In this document: positions 1 through 6,943 of the stretch, piece after piece
How positions within the stretch are numbered: position 1 is the stretch's first letter
Layout: each line of letters starts with the position of its first letter
Program-made: the position numbers and the translations under genes
NCBI GenBank assembly: GCA_030618505.1
Contig: JAUXDF010000014.1
Coordinates: forward strand, 1-18,407
Length of the DNA stretch: 18,407 nt
Source of the DNA: Spongiibacteraceae bacterium
Lineage (GTDB): Bacteria; Pseudomonadota; Gammaproteobacteria; Pseudomonadales; PIVM01
Direction: 5' to 3'
The notes under the pieces: generated by a model
The model's input: only the letters and a program-made list of their open reading frames with translations
The model's database searches: none
What the model was told of the DNA's origin: nothing

Positions 1-40
1 GTGCGGGGGCCGCACCCTACGTAGGGTGCGGCCCCCGCAC
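1..40. repeat. Perfect 40-bp palindrome made of two REP-like hairpins
   Basis: Bases 1-20 are the exact reverse complement of 21-40, with the centre at CTACGTAG. Each half is itself a hairpin: GTGCG (1-5) pairs with CGCAC (11-15), then comes a CTACG tail, and the other half mirrors this. Two REP-like units therefore face each other tail to tail, as in a BIME. The same CTACG tail follows the hairpin at 2609-2642. The unit lies 10 bases past the hom stop codon and could also act as a transcript 3' end structure, although no U-tract is visible. The window starts exactly at the palindrome edge, so its true length on the left is unknown. Confidence 0.75.
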
Positions 41-50
41 CTTGGATGCT

Positions 51-1358
51 TTAACCATCCAGCGACTCAACACGTATCCGTGTCACTTTGCCATCCACGC
101 TATCAAGCCCTTCGATAGCTGCAAGCGCAGAGATGATTTTCTTCTCCTGTGCTCGGCTGGTCAGTAGTATAACCTGCACATGATCCTGGCCCGCCACCGG
201 CTCTTTTTGGATTAAGGCTTCAATACTTATACCCGCCTCACTGATTATCTGCGCAACCTGGGATAATACACCGGGTTTATCGATGGCAGACAAACGCAAA
301 TAATAAGCGGTTTCGATTTCCTCAATAGCCAATACTGGATCGTTATTCAGTGTATCAGGATGAAAAGCCAGATGAGGCACCCGATGTTCAGGAGATGCGC
401 TAAGGGTGCGAGCGATATCAACAATATCAGCAATCACGGATGAGGCTGTTGGCTCACTGCCCGCACCTGCACCGTAATACAGCGTTGGCCCTACCGCATC
501 ACCCTTCACCAGCACTGCGTTCATGACGCCGTTTACATTGGCGATCAACCGCTTTTCCGGTATCAGGGTGGGATGGACGCGAATTTCAATACCCTTGCCG
601 TTACGTCGTGCTATTCCCAAATGTTTAATCCGATAACCTAACTCTTCTGCGTAGGAGACATCCTGGGGAGCAATTTTGCTGATACCTTCGGTATAAGCTT
701 TTTCAAACTGTAGCGGTATGCCAAAGGCGATCGATGCCAGAATTACCAGTTTATGTGCGGCATCAATACCTTCCACATCAAAAGTGGGATCAGCTTCGGC
801 ATACCCCAGATCCTGCGCTTCTTGCAAAACATCTTCAAAGGCACGTCCCTTGTCGCGCATTTCCGTCAATATAAAATTACCGGTACCGTTAATGATACCC
901 GCTAACCATTCGATACGATTGGCGGCAAGGCCTTCACGTAGCGCTTTGATAATAGGGATACCACCAGCAACAGCGGCTTCATAAAGCACGCTGACACCCT
1001 TCTTGTGCGCTGCGGCAAAGATCTCATTGCCATGCACGGCAATTAAAGCCTTGTTGGCGGTAACTACGTGCTTGCCATTTTCGATGGCCTGCATCACCAG
1101 CTCTTTTGCTACCTCATAACCACCAATCAACTCGACAACAATATCGATTTCGGGATCATTCACTACATCAAAAATATCACGGCTGACTTTAACGCCAGTG
1201 GTATCACTATTGGCGTTATCTCGCCGAGCTCCGATATGCTCAACAGTAATATCACAACCAGCACGTGCGCAGATTTCTTGCTTGTTTCTGTTCAGAACAT
1301 TAAAAGTGCCGCTGCCCACGGTTCCAAAACCACATATGCCTATTTTTACTGCTTTCAC
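51..1358 (-). CDS. hom: Homoserine dehydrogenase
   Basis: This enzyme reduces aspartate semialdehyde to homoserine with NAD(P)H in the cytoplasm, the branch point to threonine and methionine. The 435-residue protein is a stand-alone enzyme, not fused to aspartokinase. Visible motifs are the Rossmann loop GFGTVG (10-15), AGGIPIIK (131-138), NGTGNFI (157-163), the catalytic region EGIDAAHK (196-203, with Asp199 and Lys203 matching the family's catalytic pair), and YYGAGAGSEPTAS (294-306). A C-terminal ACT domain starts near residue 352 (LRLSAIDKPGVLSQVA) and in this family is the usual site of threonine feedback. The start is GTG, with GAGG six bases upstream. It lies 34 bases after alaC on the same strand, so co-transcription is likely. 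thrC would be expected next but lies outside the window. Confidence 0.97.
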   Translation of the reverse strand: MKAVKIGICGFGTVGSGTFNVLNRNKQEICARAGCDITVEHIGARRDNANSDTTGVKVSRDIFDVVNDPEIDIVVELIGGYEVAKELVMQAIENGKHVVTANKALIAVHGNEIFAAAHKKGVSVLYEAAVAGGIPIIKALREGLAANRIEWLAGIINGTGNFILTEMRDKGRAFEDVLQEAQDLGYAEADPTFDVEGIDAAHKLVILASIAFGIPLQFEKAYTEGISKIAPQDVSYAEELGYRIKHLGIARRNGKGIEIRVHPTLIPEKRLIANVNGVMNAVLVKGDAVGPTLYYGAGAGSEPTASSVIADIVDIARTLSASPEHRVPHLAFHPDTLNNDPVLAIEEIETAYYLRLSAIDKPGVLSQVAQIISEAGISIEALIQKEPVAGQDHVQVILLTSRAQEKKIISALAAIEGLDSVDGKVTRIRVESLDG

Positions 1359-1392
1359 AATTGGCCTCGTTTTATCTCGTTATTATTGTCGT

Positions 1393-2586
1393 CTATATGT
1401 CCGCAAAACCGTCGCTGCGAATCATACGTTTAATATTCCGAACCGCTTGACGGCTACGGTGCTCATTTTCTATCAAACCAAAACGCACATATCCTTCACC
1501 GTATTCACCAAAACCGATACCGGGTGAAACCGCGACCTTCGCCTCATTTAACAGTTTCTTACTAAATTCCATTGAGCCCATCTGCCGATAAAATTCAGGG
1601 ATTGGCGCCCAGACAAACATCGTTGCCTTGGGTTTCTCCACTGGCCAGCCAGCGCTGGTTAATCCTTCACACAACACATCACGTCTTTGACGGTACATCT
1701 CACAGATTTCGCCAACACAGCTTTGATCTCCCTCCAAAGCGGTGATCGCTGCGACCTGAACCGGCGTAAACATGCCGTAATCAAGATAGGATTTTATCCG
1801 TGCCAAGGCTCCCACCAAGGTGGGATTACCACAGCAAAATCCGACACGCCAACCCGGCATATTATAACTTTTTGACAAGGTATAAAACTCTACCGCTATA
1901 TCCTTGGCTCCCGGCACCTGTAATATGGATGGCGCCCGATAGCCATCAAAACAAAGGTCGGCGTAAGCCAGGTCTTGCACCACCCAGATATCGTGCTCTT
2001 TAGCTATGGCGACAACCTTCTCATAGAACTCCATCTCGACACACAAGGTGGTCGGATTGGAAGGAAAGTTTAACACCAGCATTTTGGGTCGCGGCCAGCT
2101 ATTACGGATGGCATTTTCCAGTTCAGCAAAGAAATCGACATCTTCACCAATCGGCACATGACGAATATCAGCACCCGCTATTACAAAACCATAGGGATGA
2201 ATCGGATAAGACGGGTTCGGCACCAATACCGCATCACCGGGCCCCATGGTAGCCAGAGCCAAATGAGCCAGCCCTTCTTTGGATCCCAGGGTAACAATCG
2301 CTTCGGTTTCAGGATCAAGCGACACATCATAATTACGCTGATACCAGTCACAAATTGCTTTGCGAAGGCGAGGAATGCCTTTTGACTGGGAATAACGGTG
2401 GGTATCTCCACGTTGCGCTGTTTCTGTCAGCTTATCAACAATATGCTGTGGTGTAGGCTGATCTGGATTGCCCATACCAAAATCGATAATATCCTCACCA
2501 CGGGCGCGAGCCTGCTGCTTTAGCTCGCCAATAATATTGAACACATAAGGAGGCAGGCGTTCAATACGCCGGAACTGTTCTTGCAC
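1393..2586 (-). CDS. alaC: Alanine transaminase AlaC-type (class I/II PLP aminotransferase)
   Basis: A fold-type I, PLP-dependent aminotransferase of 397 residues, predicted to make alanine from pyruvate and glutamate in the cytoplasm. The N-terminus RIERLPPYVFN is typical of the AlaC/YfdZ group. Visible PLP-site residues are Asn173 region NFPSNPTT (173-180), Asp205 and Tyr208 in QDLAYADL, Lys239 in TLSKSYNMPGWRVGF as the Schiff-base lysine, and Arg368 in YVRFGL for the substrate carboxylate. The start is GTG; family N-termini begin here, so a longer form is unlikely. Its ribosome binding site (AGGG) lies inside a short palindrome (see 2587-2609). The gene sits between dsbC and hom, which are adjacent in Pseudomonas. 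An alaC-hom pairing is, as I recall, common in other proteobacteria. Exact substrate specificity is inferred from family resemblance. Confidence 0.93.
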   Translation of the reverse strand: MQEQFRRIERLPPYVFNIIGELKQQARARGEDIIDFGMGNPDQPTPQHIVDKLTETAQRGDTHRYSQSKGIPRLRKAICDWYQRNYDVSLDPETEAIVTLGSKEGLAHLALATMGPGDAVLVPNPSYPIHPYGFVIAGADIRHVPIGEDVDFFAELENAIRNSWPRPKMLVLNFPSNPTTLCVEMEFYEKVVAIAKEHDIWVVQDLAYADLCFDGYRAPSILQVPGAKDIAVEFYTLSKSYNMPGWRVGFCCGNPTLVGALARIKSYLDYGMFTPVQVAAITALEGDQSCVGEICEMYRQRRDVLCEGLTSAGWPVEKPKATMFVWAPIPEFYRQMGSMEFSKKLLNEAKVAVSPGIGFGEYGEGYVRFGLIENEHRSRQAVRNIKRMIRSDGFADI

Positions 2587-2609
2587 GGGATTATCCCTGT
2601 TGAAAACAG
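2587..2609 (-). promoter_or_regulatory. Two small abutting hairpins over the alaC ribosome binding site
   Basis: GGGAT (2587-2591) and ATCCC (2593-2597) form a palindrome directly next to the alaC GTG codon, and its minus-strand GGGAT contains the likely Shine-Dalgarno bases. CTGTT (2597-2601) and AACAG (2605-2609) form a second 5-bp stem with a GAA loop. The third hairpin, the REP-like unit, starts at 2609, so the three stems abut. Whether they regulate translation is inference. Confidence 0.4.
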
Positions 2610-2642
2610 TTGGGTTTCGCCGCAGGCGCCACCCAACCTACG
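2609..2642 (+). repeat. REP-like hairpin with CTACG tail
   Basis: GTTGGGT (2609-2615) pairs with ACCCAAC (2631-2637). After a two-base mismatch, CGCC (2618-2621) pairs with GGCG (2625-2628) around a GCA loop. The hairpin is followed by CTACG (2638-2642), the same tail as the hairpins at 1-40. Hairpins of this kind with a CTACG end are dispersed in many proteobacterial genomes and are mobilised by REP-associated tyrosine transposases; none is encoded here. It fills most of the dsbC-alaC gap and may affect dsbC mRNA 3' end stability. Confidence 0.65.
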
Positions 2643-2650
2643 TATAATAA

Positions 2651-3421
2651 TCAGATACCGAGGGTTTTGGCCAAACGATCAGCAGGCATATAACCCGGCA
2701 GCAGGCGACCATTCTCCGTCACCATTGCTGGTGTTCCGGTGACCCCTACTTTTTTACCGAGATCAAATTGAGCGGCTACGGGGTTGTCGGCACAGACATT
2801 CTCTGGAATATTTTGCTTGTTTTTCAGCTTGGTTAAAGCTTCATTAGGATTGTCTGCACACCAGGCAGAAGCAATCTTTTTATACGATGCGGAGCCGATG
2901 CCGGCGCGTGGGTATGCGAGGTAACGCACTTCGATACCCAGTTTGTTCATCTCAGGAACTTCCTTATGAAGTTTTTGACAATAGAAACAATCAACATCGG
3001 TAAAGATTGTAATAGTCGTTTTTTTCTCTTTGGCAGGAAAAATAATCATCTCCTTGGGATCAAGCTGTGCCATTAGCTGAGCTCTATCACCTTCTCTATC
3101 CTGTTCAGCCAGGTTAACAAAACCACGGGGAGTAATTTGATAAAGGTCTCCAGCGACGAAAAAGCTACCCGTTTCATCAACATAGAGCTGAGGACCATCT
3201 GTCACTTTAACGTTGTAAACGCCTTTAATCTTGCTAGGCTCAACGCTTTTAACTTTCATGCCCCGGCGGGCAGACTCAAGTTTGGATGTAATGGTATCAA
3301 CGATTTTCTGGTCAACGGCTGCAGCGGATGCAGGCATAGAAAAAGCCAGCAACTGACCTAATACCAATGAAAACAATAGGCTACGTTTTTTAATCGCCGA
3401 CCGGCTTTTACTTACTCTCAT
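2651..3421 (-). CDS. dsbC: Thiol:disulfide interchange protein DsbC (periplasmic disulfide isomerase)
   Basis: DsbC is a V-shaped periplasmic homodimer that reshuffles wrong disulfides and is kept reduced by DsbD. The 256-residue precursor has a basic start (MRVSKSRSAIKKRS), a hydrophobic core and a likely signal-peptidase site after ASA near residue 33. The N-terminal dimerisation domain covers about 35-95. The thioredoxin-like domain has the active site CFYC (145-148), the cis-proline loop GTP (229-231), and a second cysteine pair at 188 and 210 matching the structural disulfide of E. coli DsbC. The redox motif is CFYC where E. coli has CGYC, which could tune the redox potential. The ATG start has a strong AGGAGAGG ahead of it. 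Placement after xerD matches the Pseudomonas order. Confidence 0.96.
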   Translation of the reverse strand: MRVSKSRSAIKKRSLLFSLVLGQLLAFSMPASAAAVDQKIVDTITSKLESARRGMKVKSVEPSKIKGVYNVKVTDGPQLYVDETGSFFVAGDLYQITPRGFVNLAEQDREGDRAQLMAQLDPKEMIIFPAKEKKTTITIFTDVDCFYCQKLHKEVPEMNKLGIEVRYLAYPRAGIGSASYKKIASAWCADNPNEALTKLKNKQNIPENVCADNPVAAQFDLGKKVGVTGTPAMVTENGRLLPGYMPADRLAKTLGI

Positions 3422-3539
3422 TATTTACCTCTCCTGGGTATATCTATTTAGTTATTAGTATTGATTGAGTCCTGGTGGTTCCAAATTTAACTATTTTTCT
3501 CATATCACACCCTGACAGCTTAAAAATAATGCACTCAAT

Positions 3540-4430
3540 TCACCCTCTCGGATGGTGCTCGGCATGCAACTGTTTCATCCGCTGCTGAGCCACATGAGTG
3601 TATATCTGAGTTGTTGACAGGTCACTATGACCTAACAACAATTGCACCACTCGCAGATCCGCGCCGTTATTAAGCAGATGCGTTGCAAATGCGTGTCTCA
3701 AGGTATGAGGAGATAGCGGTTTGCTAATACCCGCCTGTAGCGCGTATAGCTTTATCCTATGCCAAAATGTCTGTCGAGTCATTTGATTTCCGCGTCGACT
3801 GGGAAAACAGACATCGTTTAACTGACCAGATAATAAAGCCTCTCTGCCTTGCGACAGGTAGCGCTGCAACCAACTGATCGCCTCCTCACCCATCGGCACC
3901 AGACGCTCTTTACTACCCTTGCCGCTCACCCGTAATACACCTTGCTGTAAATTAATCTGACTGATCTGCAAACTGACTAGCTCTGTTACCCGCAGCCCAC
4001 AAGCATAGAGCAACTCCAGCATGGTTTTATCCCGCAAACCCAGTGGCTCGCCAATATCAGGCGCATCCAGCAAGGCTTCTACATCCTCCTCAGTGAGCGT
4101 CTTTGGTAGTGCTCGCCCCAGCTTGGGGCCTTCAAGTTGCGCACTGGGATCGTTCGCTCTTATCCCCTCTCTGGCCAGGAACTGATAAAAGCCCCGCAAA
4201 CTAGAGGCTTGGCGGGCAGAGGAGCGCGCACTATAACCAGAGGCGCCCCTACTGGCCATATATTCAAGCAAGTCAGCCTTATCTGCTGTAACCAGTGCTT
4301 TGCCTCCATCCTCCAGCCATAACATAAACTGACGCAAATCCCGACGATATGCCTCAAGACTATTTTTGCTCAGCCCTTTTTCCAGCCAGGCTGCATTCAG
4401 ATACCGATCAAGCAGGGTGTCATTATCCAT
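3540..4430 (-). CDS. xerD: Site-specific tyrosine recombinase XerD
   Basis: XerD works with XerC at the chromosomal dif site, activated by FtsK, to resolve chromosome dimers. The 296-residue length and residue spacing match the family closely. The SAM-like core-binding domain covers about 1-90 and the catalytic domain about 108-290. All six catalytic positions are present: Arg147 (CGLRVTEL), Lys171 (GKGSKERL), His242 and Arg245 (PHTLRHAF), His268 (LLGHSDL) and the nucleophile Tyr277 (IYTHV). No integron or phage context exists, and position next to dsbC supports XerD rather than XerC or an element integrase. The ATG start has no clear Shine-Dalgarno. It lies downstream of the rplS terminator, so it probably has its own promoter. 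Confidence 0.96.
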   Translation of the reverse strand: MDNDTLLDRYLNAAWLEKGLSKNSLEAYRRDLRQFMLWLEDGGKALVTADKADLLEYMASRGASGYSARSSARQASSLRGFYQFLAREGIRANDPSAQLEGPKLGRALPKTLTEEDVEALLDAPDIGEPLGLRDKTMLELLYACGLRVTELVSLQISQINLQQGVLRVSGKGSKERLVPMGEEAISWLQRYLSQGREALLSGQLNDVCFPSRRGNQMTRQTFWHRIKLYALQAGISKPLSPHTLRHAFATHLLNNGADLRVVQLLLGHSDLSTTQIYTHVAQQRMKQLHAEHHPRG

Positions 4431-4490
4431 GGACTTCGATTCTAGAGATATTTTTGTCTGAATTCACGAACTGAGTACAAAACTACGGGC

Positions 4491-4519
4491 AAAAAAAAGG
4501 TGACTACTTAGCCACCTTT
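4491..4519 (-). terminator. Rho-independent terminator of the rpsP-rimM-trmD-rplS operon
   Basis: Read on the minus strand, AAAGGTG (4519-4513) and CACCTTT (4502-4496) form a stem that a G-T wobble extends by one pair. A run of U follows through 4491. It begins 24 bases after the rplS stop codon and precedes xerD. Confidence 0.88.
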
Positions 4520-4542
4520 CCAGAAACTGCAAAGCCAACAAC

Positions 4543-4899
4543 TTACTTGGCGAGTTTCTCTTTGATACGTGCTGCACGACCGGAAAGCTCACGTAAATAG
4601 TAAAGCTTAGCTTGACGCACATCACCGCTGCGCTTAACAGTGATACTGTCAATCAACTGACTGTACGTTTGAAAGGTACGCTCTACACCGACACTGTGCG
4701 AAATTTTGCGCACGGTAAAAGCGGAGTTCAGACCACGGTTACGCTTAGCAATCACAACACCTTCAAAGGCCTGCAGACGCTCACGATTCCCCTCTTTTAC
4801 CTTCACCTGAACCACAACGGTATCACCCGGTCCAAATGCAGGAATTTCTTTTGTCATTTGCTCAGCTTCTATGCTGGCAATAATTTTGTTGCTACTCAT
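4543..4899 (-). CDS. rplS: 50S ribosomal protein L19
   Basis: L19 lies at the 30S-50S interface of the large subunit and contributes to an intersubunit bridge. The 118-residue length is usual. Recognisable blocks are FGPGDTVVVQVKVKEGNRERLQ (from about 22), FEGVVIAKRNRG (44-55), SAFTVRKIS (58-66), GVERTFQTYSQLI and RGDVRQAKLYYLRELSGRAARIKEKL-type C-terminus. The ATG start has GTAGGAG eight bases upstream. It is the last gene of the rpsP-rimM-trmD-rplS operon, ending in the terminator at 4491-4519. The 77-base spacer from trmD contains two stem-loops, which may let this gene be expressed differently from trmD. Confidence 0.98.
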   Translation of the reverse strand: MSSNKIIASIEAEQMTKEIPAFGPGDTVVVQVKVKEGNRERLQAFEGVVIAKRNRGLNSAFTVRKISHSVGVERTFQTYSQLIDSITVKRSGDVRQAKLYYLRELSGRAARIKEKLAK

Positions 4900-4931
4900 C
4901 GTCTGCTCCTACCTGATAGTCGGTGTGTCTA

Positions 4932-4976
4932 TAGCTTCTCAGCTAGTAAAAGTTGTAAGTTCAAGCATCAGGCTTG
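4932..4976 (-). promoter_or_regulatory. Two stem-loops in the trmD-rplS spacer
   Basis: On the minus strand, CAAGC (4976-4972) and GCTTG (4966-4962) form a stem directly after the trmD stop codon. Further on, TAGCT (4945-4941) and AGCTA (4936-4932) close a GAGA loop, which fits the stable GNRA class. Neither has a U-tract, so they are not intrinsic terminators. In E. coli, TrmD and RimM are made in far lower amounts than S16 and L19 from the same operon; a role for these loops in such uncoupling is inference. Confidence 0.4.
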
Positions 4977-5783
4977 TCACCCGAAGCGCTCATCAATATA
5001 TTCTTTCAGTAAGGTCTGCTGCTCTTGATCAAGCTCCAGACACTCAATTAACTCAGGACGTCGCTCATAGGTACGCCCCAGGGACTGCTTTAATCGCCAG
5101 CGCCTAATGCGCTCATGGTCACCACTTAGCAGCACCGCTGGTACCGGATGACCCGCTAAATTCTCTGGCCGAGTGTAGTGCGGGCAGTCCAGCAGACCGT
5201 TTGAAAACGAATCCTGCTGAGCCGATTGCTCATGCCCCAACACACCTGGCAACAAACGCACAATAGCATCAATCATCACCATTGCCGGTAACTCACCGCC
5301 GCTCAGTACGTAATCACCCAGCGACCACTCTTCATCTACCTCGGACTGGATCAGACGCTCGTCAATACCTTCATAGCGCCCAGCTATCAATATTAGTCCT
5401 TTCTGCTCGGCCAAGGTGGCTACGCCTGCCTGATCGAGCTTTCTACCTTGTGGTGACAGGTAGATGGTCTTTATCTGTTTACGCTGTTCCTTGGCTGGCC
5501 TCTCGATGCCGGTACCACCTGCGTCTTCATTCTCACGCAAACGGCCTGCCAAACTGGCTTTGGCCTCGGTAATGGCCAAGCGCAAGGGCTCAACCTTCAT
5601 TACCATACCTGGACCACCGCCATAGGGCCGATCGTCTACGGTTCTATGTCTGTCACTGGTAAAATCCCTGGGGTTCCAGGTGTCCAGCGACACAATACCT
5701 TGCTTGATAGCCCGTCCGCTGACGCCGTAGTCGCTGAGGGCAGCAAACATTTCAGGAAACAATGTCACAACAGCTATCTGCAT
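4977..5783 (-). CDS. trmD: tRNA (guanine-N1-)-methyltransferase TrmD
   Basis: TrmD methylates G37 next to the anticodon using S-adenosylmethionine, preventing +1 frameshifting. It is a homodimer with a trefoil-knot SAM site. From the ATG chosen here the protein has 268 residues and begins MQIAVVTLFPEMF, as in the family; the open frame extends 15 codons upstream to a TTG, but that extension has no family character. Visible motifs are DRPYGGGPGM (51-60), YLSPQGRKLDQ (108-118), AGRYEGIDER (134-143), WSLGDYVLSGGELPA (153-167) and the catalytic Asp191 in DSFSNGLLDCPHYTRP. A hydrophilic insert of about 22 residues (roughly 77-100) lies before YLSPQG compared with E. coli TrmD as I recall it. It stands 73 bases after rimM in the same operon. 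Confidence 0.97.
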   Translation of the reverse strand: MQIAVVTLFPEMFAALSDYGVSGRAIKQGIVSLDTWNPRDFTSDRHRTVDDRPYGGGPGMVMKVEPLRLAITEAKASLAGRLRENEDAGGTGIERPAKEQRKQIKTIYLSPQGRKLDQAGVATLAEQKGLILIAGRYEGIDERLIQSEVDEEWSLGDYVLSGGELPAMVMIDAIVRLLPGVLGHEQSAQQDSFSNGLLDCPHYTRPENLAGHPVPAVLLSGDHERIRRWRLKQSLGRTYERRPELIECLELDQEQQTLLKEYIDERFG

Positions 5784-5856
5784 TGTTTTCCCAGCCTTAC
5801 CTTGCCTTCCAGGCCTCGGCTCGCGCAACAGTTAGCGCGCTGCCCGACAATAATTC

Positions 5857-6396
5857 TTAAAACTCCGGATCCCAATCAGCTATTAAAAAGCCTTTATCGA
5901 GATCGATCTCCCGAATAACCTCTTCGGGACGATAGGGAATTAACCTCTCCTGCTTATCGATACTCCCCTGACAAGCCTTCACCACCAGCACATCATTGGA
6001 GCCGGTTGCCATCAGGTGATCAACCACCCCAAGCAACTGACGTGAATCATCTTCAGCCAGCACAAAAACCTTTAGACCTTCCAGTTGGTGCCAATAAAAT
6101 TCACCACTTTCAAGTACATCCAGCTGCTCTTTGGCTACAGCAATATCTGCTCGGGCATAAGAAGCCGCCATATCGCGATCATCACAACCAACGATATGAG
6201 CAACAAGACCTTTTCCCTGTCTATGCCCTTTATCAAAATCAATCGTCTGCCACTTCCCGCCGCGCTTTATATAATGCGTCGAGTAGGCCAGCAAATTATC
6301 GACCGGCTGAGTAAAGGAGTTAAGCTTCACCCAACCTTTCACACCATGAGCCGCACCAATACAGCCGACAGTGACTAATTTATCGTCATTTACCAT
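5857..6396 (-). CDS. rimM: 16S rRNA processing / 30S maturation factor RimM
   Basis: RimM helps assemble the 30S head, where it binds S19 and the nearby 16S rRNA. The 179-residue protein has the two family domains: an N-terminal beta-barrel (about 8-90) with the signature VGCIGAAHGVKGWVK, and a PRC-barrel (about 98-177) with GEFYWHQLEGLKVF and LIPYRPEEVIREIDLDKGFLIADWDPEF-type ending, including the conserved Asp-Trp near the C-terminus. The sequence TGSNDVLVV is also typical. It is the second gene of the S16 operon, 39 bases after rpsP and 73 before trmD, the classic order in Gammaproteobacteria. Confidence 0.97.
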   Translation of the reverse strand: MVNDDKLVTVGCIGAAHGVKGWVKLNSFTQPVDNLLAYSTHYIKRGGKWQTIDFDKGHRQGKGLVAHIVGCDDRDMAASYARADIAVAKEQLDVLESGEFYWHQLEGLKVFVLAEDDSRQLLGVVDHLMATGSNDVLVVKACQGSIDKQERLIPYRPEEVIREIDLDKGFLIADWDPEF

Positions 6397-6435
6397 CTTG
6401 CTGCCAACACCATCGTACGGCTACACGCAAAAAAC

Positions 6436-6684
6436 TTAAGCTGCTTTTTGAACACCTTTCAATAAACCAGCTACACGCTCGGAAAGCTGCGCGCCTTTGC
6501 CGACCCAATAGTCAACACGCTCCTGCTCAACACGCAGACGCTCTTCCTGGCCTGTTGCAGTAGGGTTATAAAAGCCTACACGCTCAATATAGCGGCCATC
6601 ACGGGAGTTACGGCTATCTGTGACAGTAAGGTGATAAAAAGGGCGTTTTTTGGAACCGCCACGTGCTAAACGAATTGTTACCAT
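6436..6684 (-). CDS. rpsP: 30S ribosomal protein S16
   Basis: S16 binds 16S rRNA early in 30S assembly and is needed for a stable small subunit. The 82 residues match the usual length, and the N-terminus MVTIRLARGGSKKRPFYHL and the blocks DSRNSRDGRYIERVGFYNP and VDYWVGKGAQLSERV are diagnostic. The ATG lies after GGGAAATAGAACGTA, a weak ribosome binding site. It is the first gene of the operon that continues with rimM, trmD and rplS. A 259-base leader and promoter region separates it from ffh, with the best promoter candidate at 6828-6856. Confidence 0.98.
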   Translation of the reverse strand: MVTIRLARGGSKKRPFYHLTVTDSRNSRDGRYIERVGFYNPTATGQEERLRVEQERVDYWVGKGAQLSERVAGLLKGVQKAA

Positions 6685-6827
6685 TACGTTCTATTTCCCA
6701 ATTGGACGCCAGAACTACTGCCGCCATATCGCTGTTATGAATACTGCTGCTGTAAATAACTAAGTAATTACTGTTACTACTACAAATAGTAACAACAACA
6801 GTTAAACCATTTTTAACTACTCTAACA

Positions 6828-6856
6828 ATTATGCAAGACCACGCTATGCATTACAG
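6828..6856 (-). promoter_or_regulatory. Candidate sigma-70 promoter for the rpsP operon, in the 259-base ffh-rpsP gap
   Basis: On the minus strand CATAAT (6833-6828) matches the -10 consensus at five of six bases, and CTGTAA (6856-6851) is a poor -35 at a 17-base spacing. A transcript would carry a leader of about 135 bases. The rest of the 6685-6943 gap is A+T-rich and has small inverted repeats such as GTTACTA with TAGTAAC (6774-6780 region and 6787-6793 region). I see no gene in it and no clear ffh terminator. Confidence 0.3.
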
Positions 6857-6943
6857 TAGCCAGAAAGGCGCCGTATTCTACGTAAATCTACTCACTTTTT
6901 AAACCAATTTAACGATTTTTCTACTACTTTTTGTTAAATAATC

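Noticed and set aside
3422..3539. A possible promoter for dsbC in the xerD-dsbC gap.
   Set aside because: TTGGAA-like and ATACTA-like hexamers can be found on the minus strand, but the matches are too poor to separate from chance.
5784..5828. A 15-codon N-terminal extension of TrmD starting at TTG.
   Set aside because: The extension is basic and Pro/Gly-rich without family similarity, while the ATG at 5783 gives the standard TrmD start.
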